This document shows positions 11,471 through 24,291 of a DNA stretch of 64,000 nt, piece after piece. Under the pieces are notes generated by a model that ran no database searches, was not told where the DNA came from, and saw only the letters and a list, made by a program, of their open reading frames with translations. The stretch is taken from contig JACSYO010001521.1 of the NCBI GenBank assembly GCA_016806645.1, positions 558,501 to 622,500 on the forward strand, read 5' to 3'. The first letter of the stretch is position 1; each line of letters starts with the position of its first letter. This DNA is from Ophiodon elongatus (lineage: Eukaryota; Chordata; Actinopteri; Perciformes; Hexagrammidae). Position numbers and translations under genes: made by a program.

Positions 11471-14399
11471 GTATGCGTGCGCAGACACAAACATAGAGAC
11501 ATGTAGACTGTGATGGTTGGCAGCTCTGCAGGCTTTCGTTAAGACCTTTCAGACCTGGTGATCGGATCTCAACAGGGACATTGCAGACACATATTAATAC
11601 CAGGTGTAAATGTAATCATGTTAAATCATATCTCGATACGATCTCGATACAAGATGCATTTTAATGCATTTCCTGCAATTAAAGACTCTTCAGGACTTTA
11701 AAAAAATGCAATGCCCCAAATAATCTTGATGTAGGATAATGTAGAATGTGAGAGGTTTGAAGAGACACAGTTGCCTACCAACACACAATCTGTCCACCAA
11801 TGAACTGCTGTGCTGGGCATGATGTCACCGCCCCTGTCTGGAAGAATGTGCCAAAGAATGCCAAATCCTCGCACTGCTACCGCTGTGGCATTGACGTTGG
11901 TTTGGGAAGCTGAGACGTACTTTTTGGTCAAAGTTTTTTCTTTACACCTTTGTGTGCTAGAATGTCACACAGTTCACGTGCTCTGTAATCTCCTTCCACA
12001 AGTCGTTATTTTGTGAGGTCCTAATGTCACTGCATCGGCCACTTATGACTGGGCTGTTTGATTATTGCATTGTTCTTGGTTTTTTTGTTCCATTGAAACA
12101 GACTGTTTTCATCATTTCTGCTTCACTGCAGTTCTTAGTCTCTTCACTGTGTGTAAAAAAGTGTGTAGTCCTTTGACTAATATATTTCTTTGATTATTAT
12201 CAAGGTCTTGGCAATGCATTTCCCATCTGCAGCTAATCCCCAGTGTTTGGGATATATCAAAATGAATGGCAATCAATATTTCATTAATGTGATCTAATAC
12301 ATGAGTTGATGAAGTGCGAGTAATACTTACCAACTTTAGGAAGCTGAAAGCCCTCTAAGTATCATGCAGTGGGTCAGAGACATTAATGGGTTTATTCTCT
12401 TCTTACTTTTGTTCAGCAAGAAGTGAATTCAGGATGAACTGAATGTACACTTTCTTTTCTGTTCGGTTCATTAGCTCAGGACGGTTTATCTCATACTGTG
12501 TAAAATGTATTGTTCTTTGAGGCTGTGTGACTTCAATCAAAATATGAACTCCTCTTTTATTATCCATGCCCAGTAAATTGAACATCAACCAATACTTCCT
12601 TTTACTAATTACACTTAAATAGAAATAAAAAACTGATCATTTTTTTCAGATACATGAATATGTTTAGTACTATAAATAACATCTGACGTGAACACATCTA
12701 ATTACCAATGAAATCCTGATGCTCTCTTTCCCATCTCTGCTAATAATTATTTCATTTACAGACTCCACTCTCTTCTGTAATTCTCTTCAGCTAATTTAGA
12801 TTCTGTCCTTTCTCGCTCTCTGTAAATACCCTCATTTTATTTCTTCACTCCTTTTGCCACTGCTGAACTGGAAACCTGCTGAGAAGCAGTGTCTCAAACT
12901 GAGCCAGGCCTTTGAAAACTGACCTTCTTTAACATTTGTTACATCTGAGCGTACTGCTTTGCTTTTAACTCAAACTTTAACTCAACCTTAACTCAAACTA
13001 AAATGTAAGTAAAGTAAAAGATGTTCTGTAAAACAGTTGTATAACCTTTTTTTTTCAATCTGTTACATCACACAATATTATAGTTAGGAAGTGAACAGAA
13101 CAGAATGGTGAGGCCTTGTAAGGTCATGCTGTTCATCTGCTCAATGTAAGGGGTGGGCCAATTGTGCTTGTCAGGCTCATGTCTTCTCCAGCTAGCTTTC
13201 TCTCTCTACGTAACTCTTTCTCTCCCTCAAAGCACTTCACATGAGAAGCAAATGCGGTGCCTTTCAGAACCATCATTAAAAAATCATTATCATCCCTCAT
13301 CTCTCCCTGACCTTTAACTCAGTAAGCGGGGCGTTCATTTGGAATAGAAAAGTTCACAGGCATCTATCAATCGGTCCATCAAACCATCTATCTAAATGCA
13401 CTTTTAATATCAGAAAGAAAATGTGTTTCTACGAAAAATCTGATCATAACTTAAGCATAGTATAGTGCTATGTGTAGATGGTTCTACAGTTCAGAGTATA
13501 TTGTTAGAAATCAAACCATTGACAGGCCTTCCTATTAAATGCACTGGTTTCTGTATTCATATACATCTTTTTAGCTACATTTTAGCCTTTAAGAAGGGCA
13601 ATGTCAGTCAGCCTTAAATATGTTGACGACTATTGGATAAGGGACAAAATAATCACAGCTCAAACCAATCTCACAGTCTTCTTCAGCACATGCTGCTGCT
13701 GCTCAAGTCCACAACAATGGTCATGTATGTTGGGAACTTGTAAAACAGGTCTCCGTTCAGAGGTGGTCTTTGCTGTCTCAAGTCAAATGTACTCTTTGAT
13801 CTTTCCCCAGCCGATCACTGACTCCTGGTCTAAGATTTTGAAACTGCTCCCAGCTTATGCCATTAAAAATGTAGCAGTGTGTTGTTCACAGAAGAAGATG
13901 TTCTCACTGACGAGATGTTCCGTGTCGTAGGCTGGGTAGAGGTGGTCTGGGTTTCCTGTATACTGTGGCACAGGCGTGTATGTTCACTAGAGGATGAATC
14001 CTAAGGGCTGACTGGATGAAGTCAAGATAATCCTTTACATCTTCAGCACTTAGAAAGTTCCACTTGTCAAGGTTGTTTGGTTCTGATATGCTAAATACTA
14101 GCAAGTTAGCATGGCAGGATTATCTAATATTTTGCTTTTGGGAGATCTTGTGAGAGCTGAATTTAAAAGCCATGAACATATTTAAATAAAAAATGATAAG
14201 CCATTGGATTTGTTTTTTCAAGAGCAATAATGAACCCGTTTTATTAAAATAGAAAACATTTCTCATTTTAAGTAAATATTCTGACTTGTTAAGATGCATC
14301 TATAATATCTCCTCAGTCCCATACTTTCTTTATTTGTTTCTGACATTCTCCTGTCATGTTCTCATCTGGCAGCCATGTTACTTAACATCATCTATCAGA
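11471..14399. other. Non-coding DNA with weak coding-like traces near 13.9 kb
   Basis: No gene is supported. On the minus strand around 13870-14104 two adjacent frames look more protein-like than the surroundings: one, upstream, contains FLSAEDVKDYLDFIQSALR, and the other contains YTGNPDHLYPAYDTEHL. They overlap in different frames, as in a decayed coding sequence, but I recognise no family. Confidence 0.35.
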
Positions 14400-14860
14400 C
14401 ACTGCTGGGCAATTAGTGTGACTATTAACCTAGACTATAAGTATTGATTGATCTGTTGCCGCTCACACTGAAAAGCTCCTATTTCTCATCATGCCACTCC
14501 GTCGCTCATTCTGTTTTCTAATCAAAGTGATTAATCAAGCATATTGGATAATTAACCTATTCAGTTTCAATTGATTGATTCATTGAAGAGTGTCTGACTG
14601 TATGGCATGTTTGGCCTTTAGGCATCAGACTAAAGGCTGTTCTTTTTCTAGTAGAGACCACTGTTCCTTTCTTATTTATCTTTCATTATTCATATATTAA
14701 TATGCGACAATTAAAATCAAGCAATCTGTGTATTGGCATGCCTGATTGGTTACGGTTATATTACATCAATTTCCCGATACATCAGCAAAGTATTGACCTT
14801 TTATTAAATAATGCCAGGTCTGTTCATTGACTTTATGAAAATACGATGGATGAAGTTGTA
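14400..14860. promoter_or_regulatory. Possible conserved non-coding element
   Basis: Unique, repeat-free sequence with several homeodomain-type cores (GTGATTAATCAAG near 14527, ATTGATTGATTCATTG near 14570, GCAATTAGTG near 14410). The call rests on texture alone; comparison with another teleost is needed before any regulatory role is assumed. Confidence 0.2.
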
Positions 14861-15669
14861 ATCATCGTAATCTTTGCTTTGGATGGTGAGGTTGATATGA
14901 ATATAGAAATGGAAATGCACAGGACTCACCAGTCGGACTCACTGCAAATTGAAGCAGTATCGGCTTAGTTTACCAGTAGCTTAGCAACTGCTTAATAATT
15001 GTAGTAGAAACACAGATTCCTAATCAAATCAATATGTTAATACTACTAACAAATGTTGACATAATATCTAATATCAATTATTACTTTACTTCTGTTTTAA
15101 TTCAATGCTTATTTGAACCTTGAATGTTCTAGCAAAAAGTCTTCACAACACATATGAGATAAGCTGATTCGCCATGTTTGTTGCCTTATGATATATTGTA
15201 TATATGCCTAATAATATTAATATAGGCAAAACTGAATTGTAAAGTACAACAAACCTACAGAATCACCAAATGTAAGGAGGTTAGGCAGAAAGACAGAAGG
15301 TCAGTAAAAAAAAATGAAGAGAGGGTTATTCAAAATAATGAAAACTAAAAAGATCACAGTTATATTTCTAAAACACTTTTGCATTGAGGATCCACAGTAT
15401 AAATCAGTCTCAAGAAATAGAACACAGCATGTAAGAAATGTTTGAAAAATACTCGACTGCTGTTCTCAATGCTCACTTTATTCAGTTATACACCAGTCTA
15501 ACATGTAAATGTGACATAAAGGAATAAAAGCGTTATTACAGTAACTGGACAGACTTTCTTGTAGTGTGTGTTTTATCTGATACTTTACAGAATTTAGTTA
15601 TTGTGTATTATTAGTGTCCATCCTGAATTATTGGTATACAAAGTAACAGTAGTGCAGCCCTCATGTTCT
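14861..15669. other. Unique AT-rich DNA
   Basis: No supportable gene, RNA or repeat. The frames at 15594-15801 overlap the 3' end of the transposase relic described next. Confidence 0.4.
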
Positions 15670-16308
15670 TCACAGAACCCTCTCAAACAGATCCAGCAAG
15701 TCACTGGTTGCTTGTTCATCCACTTTACCATGTTGCTGATCCCCACCACAGACCCATGGGCCTGCAGCATTGCAGTTTGGGATTGTGGGTCCCTCAAGTG
15801 ACACCAGTATCAGGTTGTCCATTATCTCTTTCAGAGTTGACCTTCAATCTGTCTTTATTCTGCTTAGGCAGCTGAATCTCCCCTCACATGCAGCTCTCCA
15901 TTTATAAATGGATAATTACATGAAGATAATAAAGGGCAAACAAACCAAAGTGAGGGAGTTTGTACTGTGGGACCCCTGCTGTTCACAGCTCTGGAACTTT
16001 GACTTATTCATCACACCTCTCCCCTCTTCTGGCATTACTACACTCATATATGCCCCTGCCTCCACATATTCTTGTCTTCCTCCTCTCATTTGTCATAAAA
16101 GGGGTCTGTATTATCACAGTATTGATGTCCATATCTCGATTGTCACATAAGAGGTTGGATAAGGGTCAGATATTTGCCCTGTTTATCATCATGCCTGTTA
16201 ATGTATCCGACTTGTGGTAGGATGGAGCCTCCTTCTTGACCAGGTCATCAATAACAGTCTCTACCAACTCATAGGGAAGTTCACTTTCTTTGGAAATAAT
16301 CTGAATTC
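15670..16308 (-). pseudogene. hAT-type transposase relic (C-terminal dimerisation region)
   Basis: Reading the minus strand, the segment from about 15897 down to 15670 translates as ...CEGRFSCLSRIKTD, stop, RSTLKEIMDN, then LILVSLEGPTI, ending at a stop near 15670. The order E-R/G-x-FS-x-L-x-x-IKTD-W-RS-x-L ... LM-x-VS-x-EGP is the signature of the C-terminal hAT family dimerisation domain; the internal TGA stands where the family usually has TGG (Trp). Further upstream on the same strand (16308 to 16004) is a second open stretch containing ELPYELVETVIDDLVKKEA, with one stop, whose place in the transposase is uncertain. There are several stops and no N-terminal zinc finger or catalytic region, so this is a dead fragment. 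The plus-strand frames at 15601-16220 are its shadows. Confidence 0.55.
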
Positions 16309-17569
16309 ATTCTATGTTGTTGCAGGAAATACGCAGCATGTCCTAGAATTCCACACTGATTTAATTCAGTCAGATACGTTTAGTTTAAAAGCTTTGGTAT
16401 TTTGGAAAATGATGAACAATTGTGGAAAACAGATCTCACAGTTTATTTAGACTTAAATATATTGAATGAACAATAAACAACTATTGCCAAATGCAATTTA
16501 AAAAACTCCTTCAGATATTGTGAAAAAAAGAGTTCCAACCCAGAAAAGCACACAAATAATCAAAACTTGACTTCTTGCAGAAATGTTTTATTGGTTTCAT
16601 TCAATAGCGGCACAATATTTTGGGCATGTTTGGATAGAAGACTAGCTACTTGCTATCAACAAGAGTTTTCTGAGATTTGGAGGCTGTCCTAATCTTATTT
16701 TTTTCCTCCTAGGATTTTCATTATGGGCTGTAAACACAGTCAGACAGTTTCACCACTTTTTTATGAGGCTGAGAACATTTTGAGGTGAATTCATAATATA
16801 TATTACTTGTTTCCCTTCACTTCAGAAATGCTGAGGGTTAATTATTTAGATTTTGGACAATACAAGAAAAATACATAACCTAAAGATGTAATGAAATTAT
16901 GTCATATCATTTTCATTATTATGTGCCATTTTTGGTTGCTCATGCCCATCACTGAGATCAAATAACAGCAGTGTGACACTTAAATACAGCAATCTCAGCA
17001 TTACAGTACTTCATGGTACAGAAATGCTTTTGAAATTCTGCATTCAGTTGCCTCTGGCTGGAAGCTGGTCAAATTCTCCAGGACAGAGTTTTCGAGAAAG
17101 TCTTCAAATATACAATCTGTTCTTATGTCAGATGCCAAGATTAGTTTATATTTTCATGGTTTTTGTGTAGTGTTCATACAAACATATATATCTCTTCCTT
17201 TTTTAATAATTGGATTTTTCATGCAGGCAAAAACGAAGAAAAATGAAATGGGCCTCAAAACATTTTACCTTTCTTTTCTATTTACTGGAACCTAACAATG
17301 CAATGCGGTAGGAATTATTTTATTTTTTTTGACACTTACAGCTGTCTTACTGCAGTATATGGAAGATTTCCACATAAAATAATGGTTTAATGAGACTATT
17401 TTTAACCCGTTTAGATTCCAGAGATGATCTGGAGCCCAAGGGGGAGGGTGTTTTATATTTACAAACATATACAAATACTCCACACAAAAAAAAAGAATCT
17501 TTAAAATACCCCAGGGTGAAGCACGAAGCAAAACACTGATCTCAGTCTCACTGGAGCCTCTCATTCTAA
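16309..17569. other. Unique AT-rich DNA
   Basis: No supportable gene. Short frames (16973-17170 plus, 17292-17564 minus) have no recognisable features. Confidence 0.4.
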
Positions 17570-17910
17570 AATTGCTTTGACCGTAAGCTGTTCAGGGTAA
17601 AAAGTGTGGCCCAAATGGCTGATATTTATGTTCATGTACGATAAATGGAATGATGAATGCCACTTTTATCTGTTGGCTTGGCGTGTGTTTTCCAACAAGA
17701 TGATGAATGGCTGGCATTAGACAGCTTTCTTAAAAGGCCTCTCTAGGAGAATCCGTTGGCTCTGATAGTGATATCACTCTAAAAGAAAAGAGTCTTGCAG
17801 AGCGTGTGAGGGGAACGGTGCTTTATGGAACCATCGCGGTCTGGAAAGCACCTCAACATTTCAGGTGAATAGATATTTATACTCGATATCACCATGATAC
17901 TTCCCTAGTT
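17570..17910. promoter_or_regulatory. Possible conserved non-coding element
   Basis: Repeat-free sequence of higher complexity than its flanks, with no open frame, including GGCTTGGCGTGTGTTTTCC and CCATCGCGGTCTGG. It reads like the conserved non-coding islands common in fish gene deserts; no alignment supports it here. Confidence 0.2.
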
Positions 17911-18074
17911 GATTACCTACATTAAAGCCATTCTTTTTTCTCTCACATGTTTTCTGAAATGATATGTTTAAAATGCAAATGATGCATTATCTTATTAGAT
18001 ATGTGCTAATTTGAAAATATTTAATGAACAGAAATGTGAACGTCGGATAAAGCTTCAAAACACTGTCAACAGCC

Positions 18075-18217
18075 TTATCATTATTATTGAATTTATTATT
18101 ATATCATAAAATATGCAGAGATTATTATAAAATTAAATACTTTCATTATTATTAAAAAATGAAATACTTTCATTATTATTATTATTATTAGTATTAATAA
18201 TAATAATAATAATAATA
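18075..18217. repeat. (ATT)n/(AAT)n array with hairpin potential
   Basis: ATT units (about 18170-18190) are followed, across AGT, by AAT units to about 18217. The two halves are complementary and could form a cruciform of roughly 20 bp per arm. Two near-identical copies of AAATACTTTCATTATTATT lie just before it. Confidence 0.8.
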
Positions 18218-18525
18218 GTTTTAAATATAAGGCTAAGAAATTATATTTTTTCCCCAAAAACGGAATGACATGATTATGAAGTTCTGTCTCTGACAGAAAA
18301 TCCTTGGTCAAAGACAAAATAAACAAAATAAACAAATGAAATGGTGAAATGGAAACTTTAAATAAATATGAACACCTGCCCATGAAGACAAAATGAAAGG
18401 CACTAGGGTTGACTCTCCTCTTGAATTAAACAGTAGATGTTTTAATGAAGAGATGAACAGTGTAGAGGACCTTTGCTGACTGAAAACTCACAGAATGGTT
18501 ATTTGGAACTGTTGTGCATCTTTTC
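18218..18525. other. Unique DNA
   Basis: Nothing beyond a low-complexity minus-strand frame spilling over from the ATT array. Confidence 0.35.
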
Positions 18526-18559
18526 CTCCGTGTTCTCCGTGTTCTCCGTGTTCTCCGTG
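18526..18559. repeat. Short 9-bp tandem repeat (TGTTCTCCG)
   Basis: About 3.8 copies of a 9-bp unit, in register with codons so that a frame across it gives a short repeating peptide; no evidence of coding. Confidence 0.85.
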
Positions 18560-21044
18560 CTCAGGTCAATTTATAAGAAAGGGAATTTAACGCGCTGGTC
18601 AGAAGTTACTCTCGTCGGCGCCTCTCTGTCGAGCTCCACCAAACCATGCACTTACCAAAAGCCCACTGGTAAAGAGGCATTCAGCCCCATATCTCCCCAA
18701 CTTCCCCCCTTAATTAGGTGATCAATTATTAACACACCAATAAACTTCCTGAATAAGTAATGGCGTTAAGGCTTATGTGGAGTTTCAAACCCACTGCCCA
18801 GACATTTAGTCAAATATTTGTTGTTGGTGTCTGTCGAGAAAACGGTGTTGTTTATTGGCTGAAACATTGAGGTAATTTTAATTTAGATCTTGTCATTTAC
18901 TTTAGCCAAGGGAACCGTGTTATTAAATGTGATTGAGGAGCTGGTTCGTCACCAACAAACTGACAGGACAACAAGAAAATACATGAAGGGGTTTGAAGAC
19001 TGAAAGTTTGGAGGTGGTGAGTGTTCCTGTTTTCTTTCTGGCCTTTTAACTCTTCAGGCTGCATTTCTGCTGAACTATTGACGTCTTTTATTAAATCATT
19101 TTTAAGACTGCTAATTGTATTAGTTAAAACAGGGTGTTCTGCCTGAGCTGAAATACTTTCTGGTCATCGATAGTTCAAATAATTCATTTGAGAACTGCGT
19201 CACTAATAACAGCGAGGCCCGCACTGTAACATCCAATCAAAACGCTAGTCATGTGGTAAAGGGCTGCAGTATACTTTTGAGGTTTTCAATTTCACTTTCA
19301 GTTAATGGACCACATTGAGTCAGCTGCAACAGACCTAATGGTTTTTTATTTTTTATTTTGTATTATTGTATGTATCTTGGAACAAGAAACTGTTTTGTAG
19401 GAGTGTTAAATAGGGCCAGTAGTTCCTGTTTTGCACTACTGAGCAGCGCAGCTTATTCTACCTACAACTCTCTTATCGTGGCTCTGTGTGTGGATCATGG
19501 CATGCATGCATGAAATGTGTCAATGAGTTAGATCTCCCCTGCATACAGTAAGTCATTATAGTTTTGTTTGCATTTATTAAAATGGTACCCATGGGCTGAT
19601 CATCTCTGCGGGATCACAACACTCAAAGCGCTCACTGATTTACATTGAAATATTTAATGGTATCATCTCTGCTATATCGTTGTTATCACCGTGTTATTGC
19701 AGGATGTTATTCTGTTCTAAATCCTAAATTCTGGGTTCAAAAACACAACACTTGCCAGTAGACATAGCAGCACACTCTCCCTCTGTCTTTAAATCTTTAT
19801 ATTTTGCATTAGATTATGTGCATACTTTTTCAATTTTGTGCATTTATTTTATGTCTGCAATTACAGACTGAATTGATGAATGTTAAGGGACATTGGTAAA
19901 TGTAATACTTTTTTTCTTCACAGGCATCTAGTTGTTTTCAAAAACATTTACTCTATTTACCCAAATACAGATGAACATAAATCTTTTAGGCCCTTGAACA
20001 CTGTCATCCATGATTATACATTTTACAGTATATATTTCCTATATATTCTTTTAGCGCAAATCATTATGGTACATAATTGTTGTAACTTGGTGTTTGTTGC
20101 ATACAATATGCACAGAGATAGAGATAAATAGATAATTCTAAAGAAAAACTGTAAAGAAAAAGTGTGGAGCCGGTGGTAAAAGAGAGAGCCTTATTTCTGT
20201 TCCATGCTCAAACACAAGGCTTTTATGCACTGTACTCAAAATATGATACAGGCTGATTAAAAACTGTTTACTCGTATCATTCTGTGTGGGGACACTGTGT
20301 TTTGTCTCACTTGTGCACATTCAGTAGGATGCCCCTCTACTTCACACTCCACCAAAAAACCCTCAACACATAATAAATAACCATAATTTTTGTTCAAAGA
20401 GAAAATAAATTAGTCAGATCGTGCTGTGTGGAAAACAAGTTGCTTACAGTGAGAGGCTTTGAAGCCAAACTGTGGAAATGTCTCAAAGTGGGACTTTGTT
20501 TTCATCTCTGCACCCTCTTGCTTTTATTTTATCACCAGTCTATTTTCCTCACCCATTTTCTGCTGTTTCTGGGTTTAAAAAAAAAAAAAGAAAAAAAGAT
20601 TTCCACTTTGGCATTTAGGGAACTTTTGGAAAAGACCTCATGTGTCAATAAATGTATATGAACCGAAAATAATGACTGACCTTCTCCCTGTACGAATAAT
20701 GCTTATCAATAATCATTTATTTTAACCACGAGGGCCAGATTTAGTCTTCCCTTGGCTTACCTTACAGGTGGCGGATCTAAAAAGCTGATCGTTTTGGGGA
20801 TTGCCTCGTGTGTCGTGTTGAAGAGGCTGACTAACGACTCGTTTTGTTGAGAATTTGCTCGACAAGGTACTTCAGAGGAATAAGTCCAGCGTCAGTGTGA
20901 TTTGTACACCGGCAGTCTGCTAGGAGATCCGACCTCACTTTGCATTCCTCATCAGGCTGACTTGTTCATTTGGGAGAGGAGTTCCATCTGCCTCAGCCAT
21001 CACAGCTCTTTCATCTGGCTCCTGCTGAGCCGTAATAACTTCCT
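18560..21044. other. Unique DNA with a weak exon-like segment
   Basis: The segment 18906-19016 follows CATTTACTTTAG and ends at GGAGGTG|GTGAGTG. One frame is open for 31 codons to a TGA at 19001-19003, so a terminal coding exon would not need the donor; the signals are mutually inconsistent and I do not call it. The rest holds no recognisable gene. Confidence 0.35.
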
Positions 21045-21330
21045 CTTCTCTCTGGATATGTCCTCGCTCCCTTCACACCTTTCCTGCTCTTTCCTCCCTC
21101 CAACTTTCCCTCTCTGCAGTTCTCTCATTACTCCTTTCTCTTTTTGTATCTTTGTATTTTCTTACCCCCCTTACTTTCAATCCTCTTATCTTCATTATAG
21201 ACCCTATTTTTTCTCATGTGCCCCTGCCTTTTCTTTTAACCCTATAATCCTCTTTCTTGTTGTGTTCTGCCCTTCCTTCCACACATCTCTTTCTTCATCT
21301 CATGTATTTCTTTTTACCTTTTTTCAGTTT
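21045..21330. repeat. Polypyrimidine-rich stretch
   Basis: C/T-rich on the plus strand with TTTCCT, CTTTCC and CCCTC runs. It underlies a 171-codon plus frame (20902-21417) rich in Ser, Phe and Pro, which I treat as compositional. Confidence 0.55.
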
Positions 21331-23411
21331 AGTTTTCTTCATAGTCGGACCACTGATTTTTTGCATTATTTGAGTCAAGTTTCAGGCTGCCACAGTGATT
21401 CATTTGTCTTTGAATGATTGTCTCCATGTCTTGATTGCCAATTATAGGCATTGTTAATCCAAGGAGACAATCTTCAGTTGCCTCAGCTCCAACACAGCCC
21501 TATTTTCCCATTAATTTAATTATCTTTCAGATATGAAGCATATGTAGCATACTACTGCTTATTTTACCCAGTTCAACAGTATCATAGCCAGTGCAGGTAG
21601 TGCAGTGCAGTTGTGTTAGGATAAATGAAAGTTTGATATTTTGTCAGGACTTGAGATGAGATCTGTTCAGCTGGATCTTTGCTTTGTCTTGATTTGCTCC
21701 TGAGTGAAAGGGGAAAAAGTCCTCAATGAAAACATCGTCTTTAGAATATATGCTCACATGACGTCTTTTGTTTTTTTCAAGAGTGAATTACAGAAACATT
21801 TTATTTCCTTCTGAAAAGAAAACAATAAGTAAATTTGGACTATATAATCATGTATTTAAATAAATACATATGTGTGAATATATAATCAGACAAATCCCAA
21901 TGATTGCCAGAACACGTAAGGACTTCAGTGTATGTATTAAAATGCCAATTAACTGGCATCTGCATGTCAGACTACAATAGACAACACAGAAATATCTTCA
22001 CTTTTTTTTAAGAAGCCCCCCTGGGCCACACATAACATCAAGTCCCGCTGGACGAACAAAGAGCCCATAAATACCCAGGTCACTCATTCAATGGTAGAGG
22101 TAACCGGTAATTTGGTAGCTTCAAAATAAAGAGCTGGAATACTGAGGTAAACAGAACACAGTATTTTGTTGCGTGACATGAATGTGGATGTGCTGCAGTC
22201 ATGAGCTCTGGCTGTAACAGTTGACACCCACTTCAGTCGCAAAAGTATTTTCAATTGTTCTAAACATAAATTAATGTTTTTAACAGACTATATGCTTATG
22301 AAAGCAGCACTTGCTCACAAATATTGTTAAAATGTTGTGTTGCCTATTAGTCAGTCAAAAAATGCAAAAAGTCCACTTTAGCAGGATTTGAATTCCAAAA
22401 AAGAGGATGTATATGTAAAGTGTAAAACAAAACTCACGCCAGAAAAAAACTTTTTATATGCTAACGACTTCAGTAGCTGTCTGACCACAAAGCGATGATC
22501 AACTTTCTTTAATCATTATATAACTGAAGCAAAAAATAGCCTCCAATCGTCATGCATGTCTAAATTTATTGACAGTAATGTGACATTTAAAGTCTTCTCA
22601 GACGTATCCAAGGAAATTAAATTTGCCAGGAGCGAATCTATTTTATTTGAATGTGATAATGTGATGTTTAAGGTCTTTCTTAGATGTTATTTTGGCACGT
22701 GTTATATTTATTTGGATTAAGTTACTTTGTCAGTCCCAGTGTAGCTAGGACAACGTCTAATATGGGTTGAAACATTTTCGTTTCAACACATTTTTAATAA
22801 ACATTCTTGTCCTCCTCCATCCGTCTCACATCACCCCTCAGATTTGTGCTCTTAATTCTTTCTGAGTGCTGTCCAGTGGAAATATGCTGGAGATGACAAA
22901 AACAAGACAACGTGGTATTTTGTCGTCATTAAGTCTAATTTCATAATCAATAAAACACTTTATGTAAAAAGAGACCCACAAGTGACAAACATCAATCTGA
23001 TTAAGTTGTCTCTCTAATGAAATTCCAGTTCATTGTATAAATCCATAGTAAATGTCACAGTCTTTTTTTGCTTTCTTTGTATTTGCATGTCTTTCCTTGA
23101 CACTAAGAGTCATTCAGCTTGTTTACAGATAAGAAATGTTCAATGCGTTGTTAAACTTTTGCCTCAAAAAAAGTGATTGAGAATACAGTTTTGTTGTATG
23201 GGAACGTAATTTTGCAAATCTGCAAATATGTTGAATAAAAACTAATTGATTCACATGAAATACAACAAATAATATTTCACTTTTAAATACATTTTACTAT
23301 CTTATTGACGTTATATCTCCCGTGACAGGGTCACTTGCTGTAACAAGCCCACAAATAATTATGACCCAACGCTAGCTCCTCGGAGAGAGAAAGAAATAAC
23401 AGGTTACCACT
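21331..23411. other. Unique AT-rich DNA
   Basis: I see no supportable gene, RNA or mobile element in these 2.1 kb. Confidence 0.4.
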
Positions 23412-23492
23412 ACTGCTGGTTAAACTGGGCTTACTGGGCACATGTCTGTGTGTAGCAGACACACTGCTGGTTAAACTGGGCTTACTGGACAC
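23412..23492. repeat. Two-copy 51-bp direct repeat
   Basis: ACTGCTGGTTAAACTGGGCT starts at 23412 and again at 23463; the match covers about 26 bp, then diverges. It is a small tandem duplication and explains the repeated KPSLTSS in a minus-strand chance frame. Confidence 0.85.
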
Positions 23493-23865
23493 TGGGCCAA
23501 TGTTTTGAAACAAAACAAAATAACATAAATGTATTAATATATATTATTTAGTATTTACTGTATTTCAGTAATAAACTGACTGCCGTACCGCAGTAAATCA
23601 GTGCAAACATAATTAACAGCAGTTTTGGACATCACAGTAAGAATACAATCTCAATCTCTAACTTAATTCAATCATAAACCGTATACATGTGCTTGCAAGT
23701 GCACATTTGTGTTCATGTAAATTTTTTGCTCATAACTGGGGTTCAATATAATGTAGTGATGTTATCAGCAGAGTTTTCCCACCACTAATGAGCTTCATTT
23801 AGCAAACACCCAAACAACAAAGTGGTTGTGATTCCCACCTTATTACCTGACTTCAGATAAATCGC
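23493..23865. other. Unique AT-rich DNA
   Basis: Nothing recognised. Confidence 0.35.
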
Positions 23866-24145
23866 TCCATGCAAACTATCTCATTTGTTTGCTTTGACAA
23901 ATTCTAATTGAGAACAGCCTCTTTTAATACGCCCTGGCCAAGCGGGATTGGGAAAGGGGCGCTATTCAATTATGAAAGTTTTCACATTGGTAATTAGTCA
24001 GGGCTGTAACGTATTGTTTTATGGCCTTGATTGTGTGTCGAGGTGGGAATGAGATGCTTTTAATGTGCGCGCTGAGAGGATTTTGTTTGTTAATGCACTA
24101 ATGTCTGTAATGAAGCTATGCAATCTAAAAAGGAGAGTGGATGAC
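23866..24145. promoter_or_regulatory. Possible conserved non-coding element
   Basis: Unique sequence with CTAATTGAG, CAATTATG and TAATTAG (23991-23997) cores, a CCAAGCGGGATTGGG segment, and even base composition between AT-rich flanks. Texture resembles developmental enhancers in fish gene deserts. No coding frame. Support would require orthologous alignment. Confidence 0.25.
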
Positions 24146-24150
24146 AAAGA

Positions 24151-24168
24151 CACTCACTCACACTCGCG

Positions 24169-24206
<38 letters not shown>

Positions 24207-24247
24207 CACGCACACACGCACACACACGCACACACACGCACACACAT

Positions 24248-24289
<42 letters not shown>
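24151..24289. repeat. (CA)n microsatellite with CG-containing interruptions
   Basis: CA repeats broken at regular intervals by CGCA or TGCA units (24199-24250), with purer CA blocks on both sides. All four overlapping frames are Cys-Val or His-Thr artefacts. Confidence 0.95.

Positions 24290-24291
<2 letters not shown>

Noticed and set aside
18906..19016. Exon-like segment with open 31-codon frame
   Set aside because: The stop precedes the donor, so coding and splicing signals do not agree; chance is likely.
20902..21417. 171-codon plus frame with a hydrophobic look
   Set aside because: Pyrimidine-rich sequence lacks stops by composition; no domain, no splice context.
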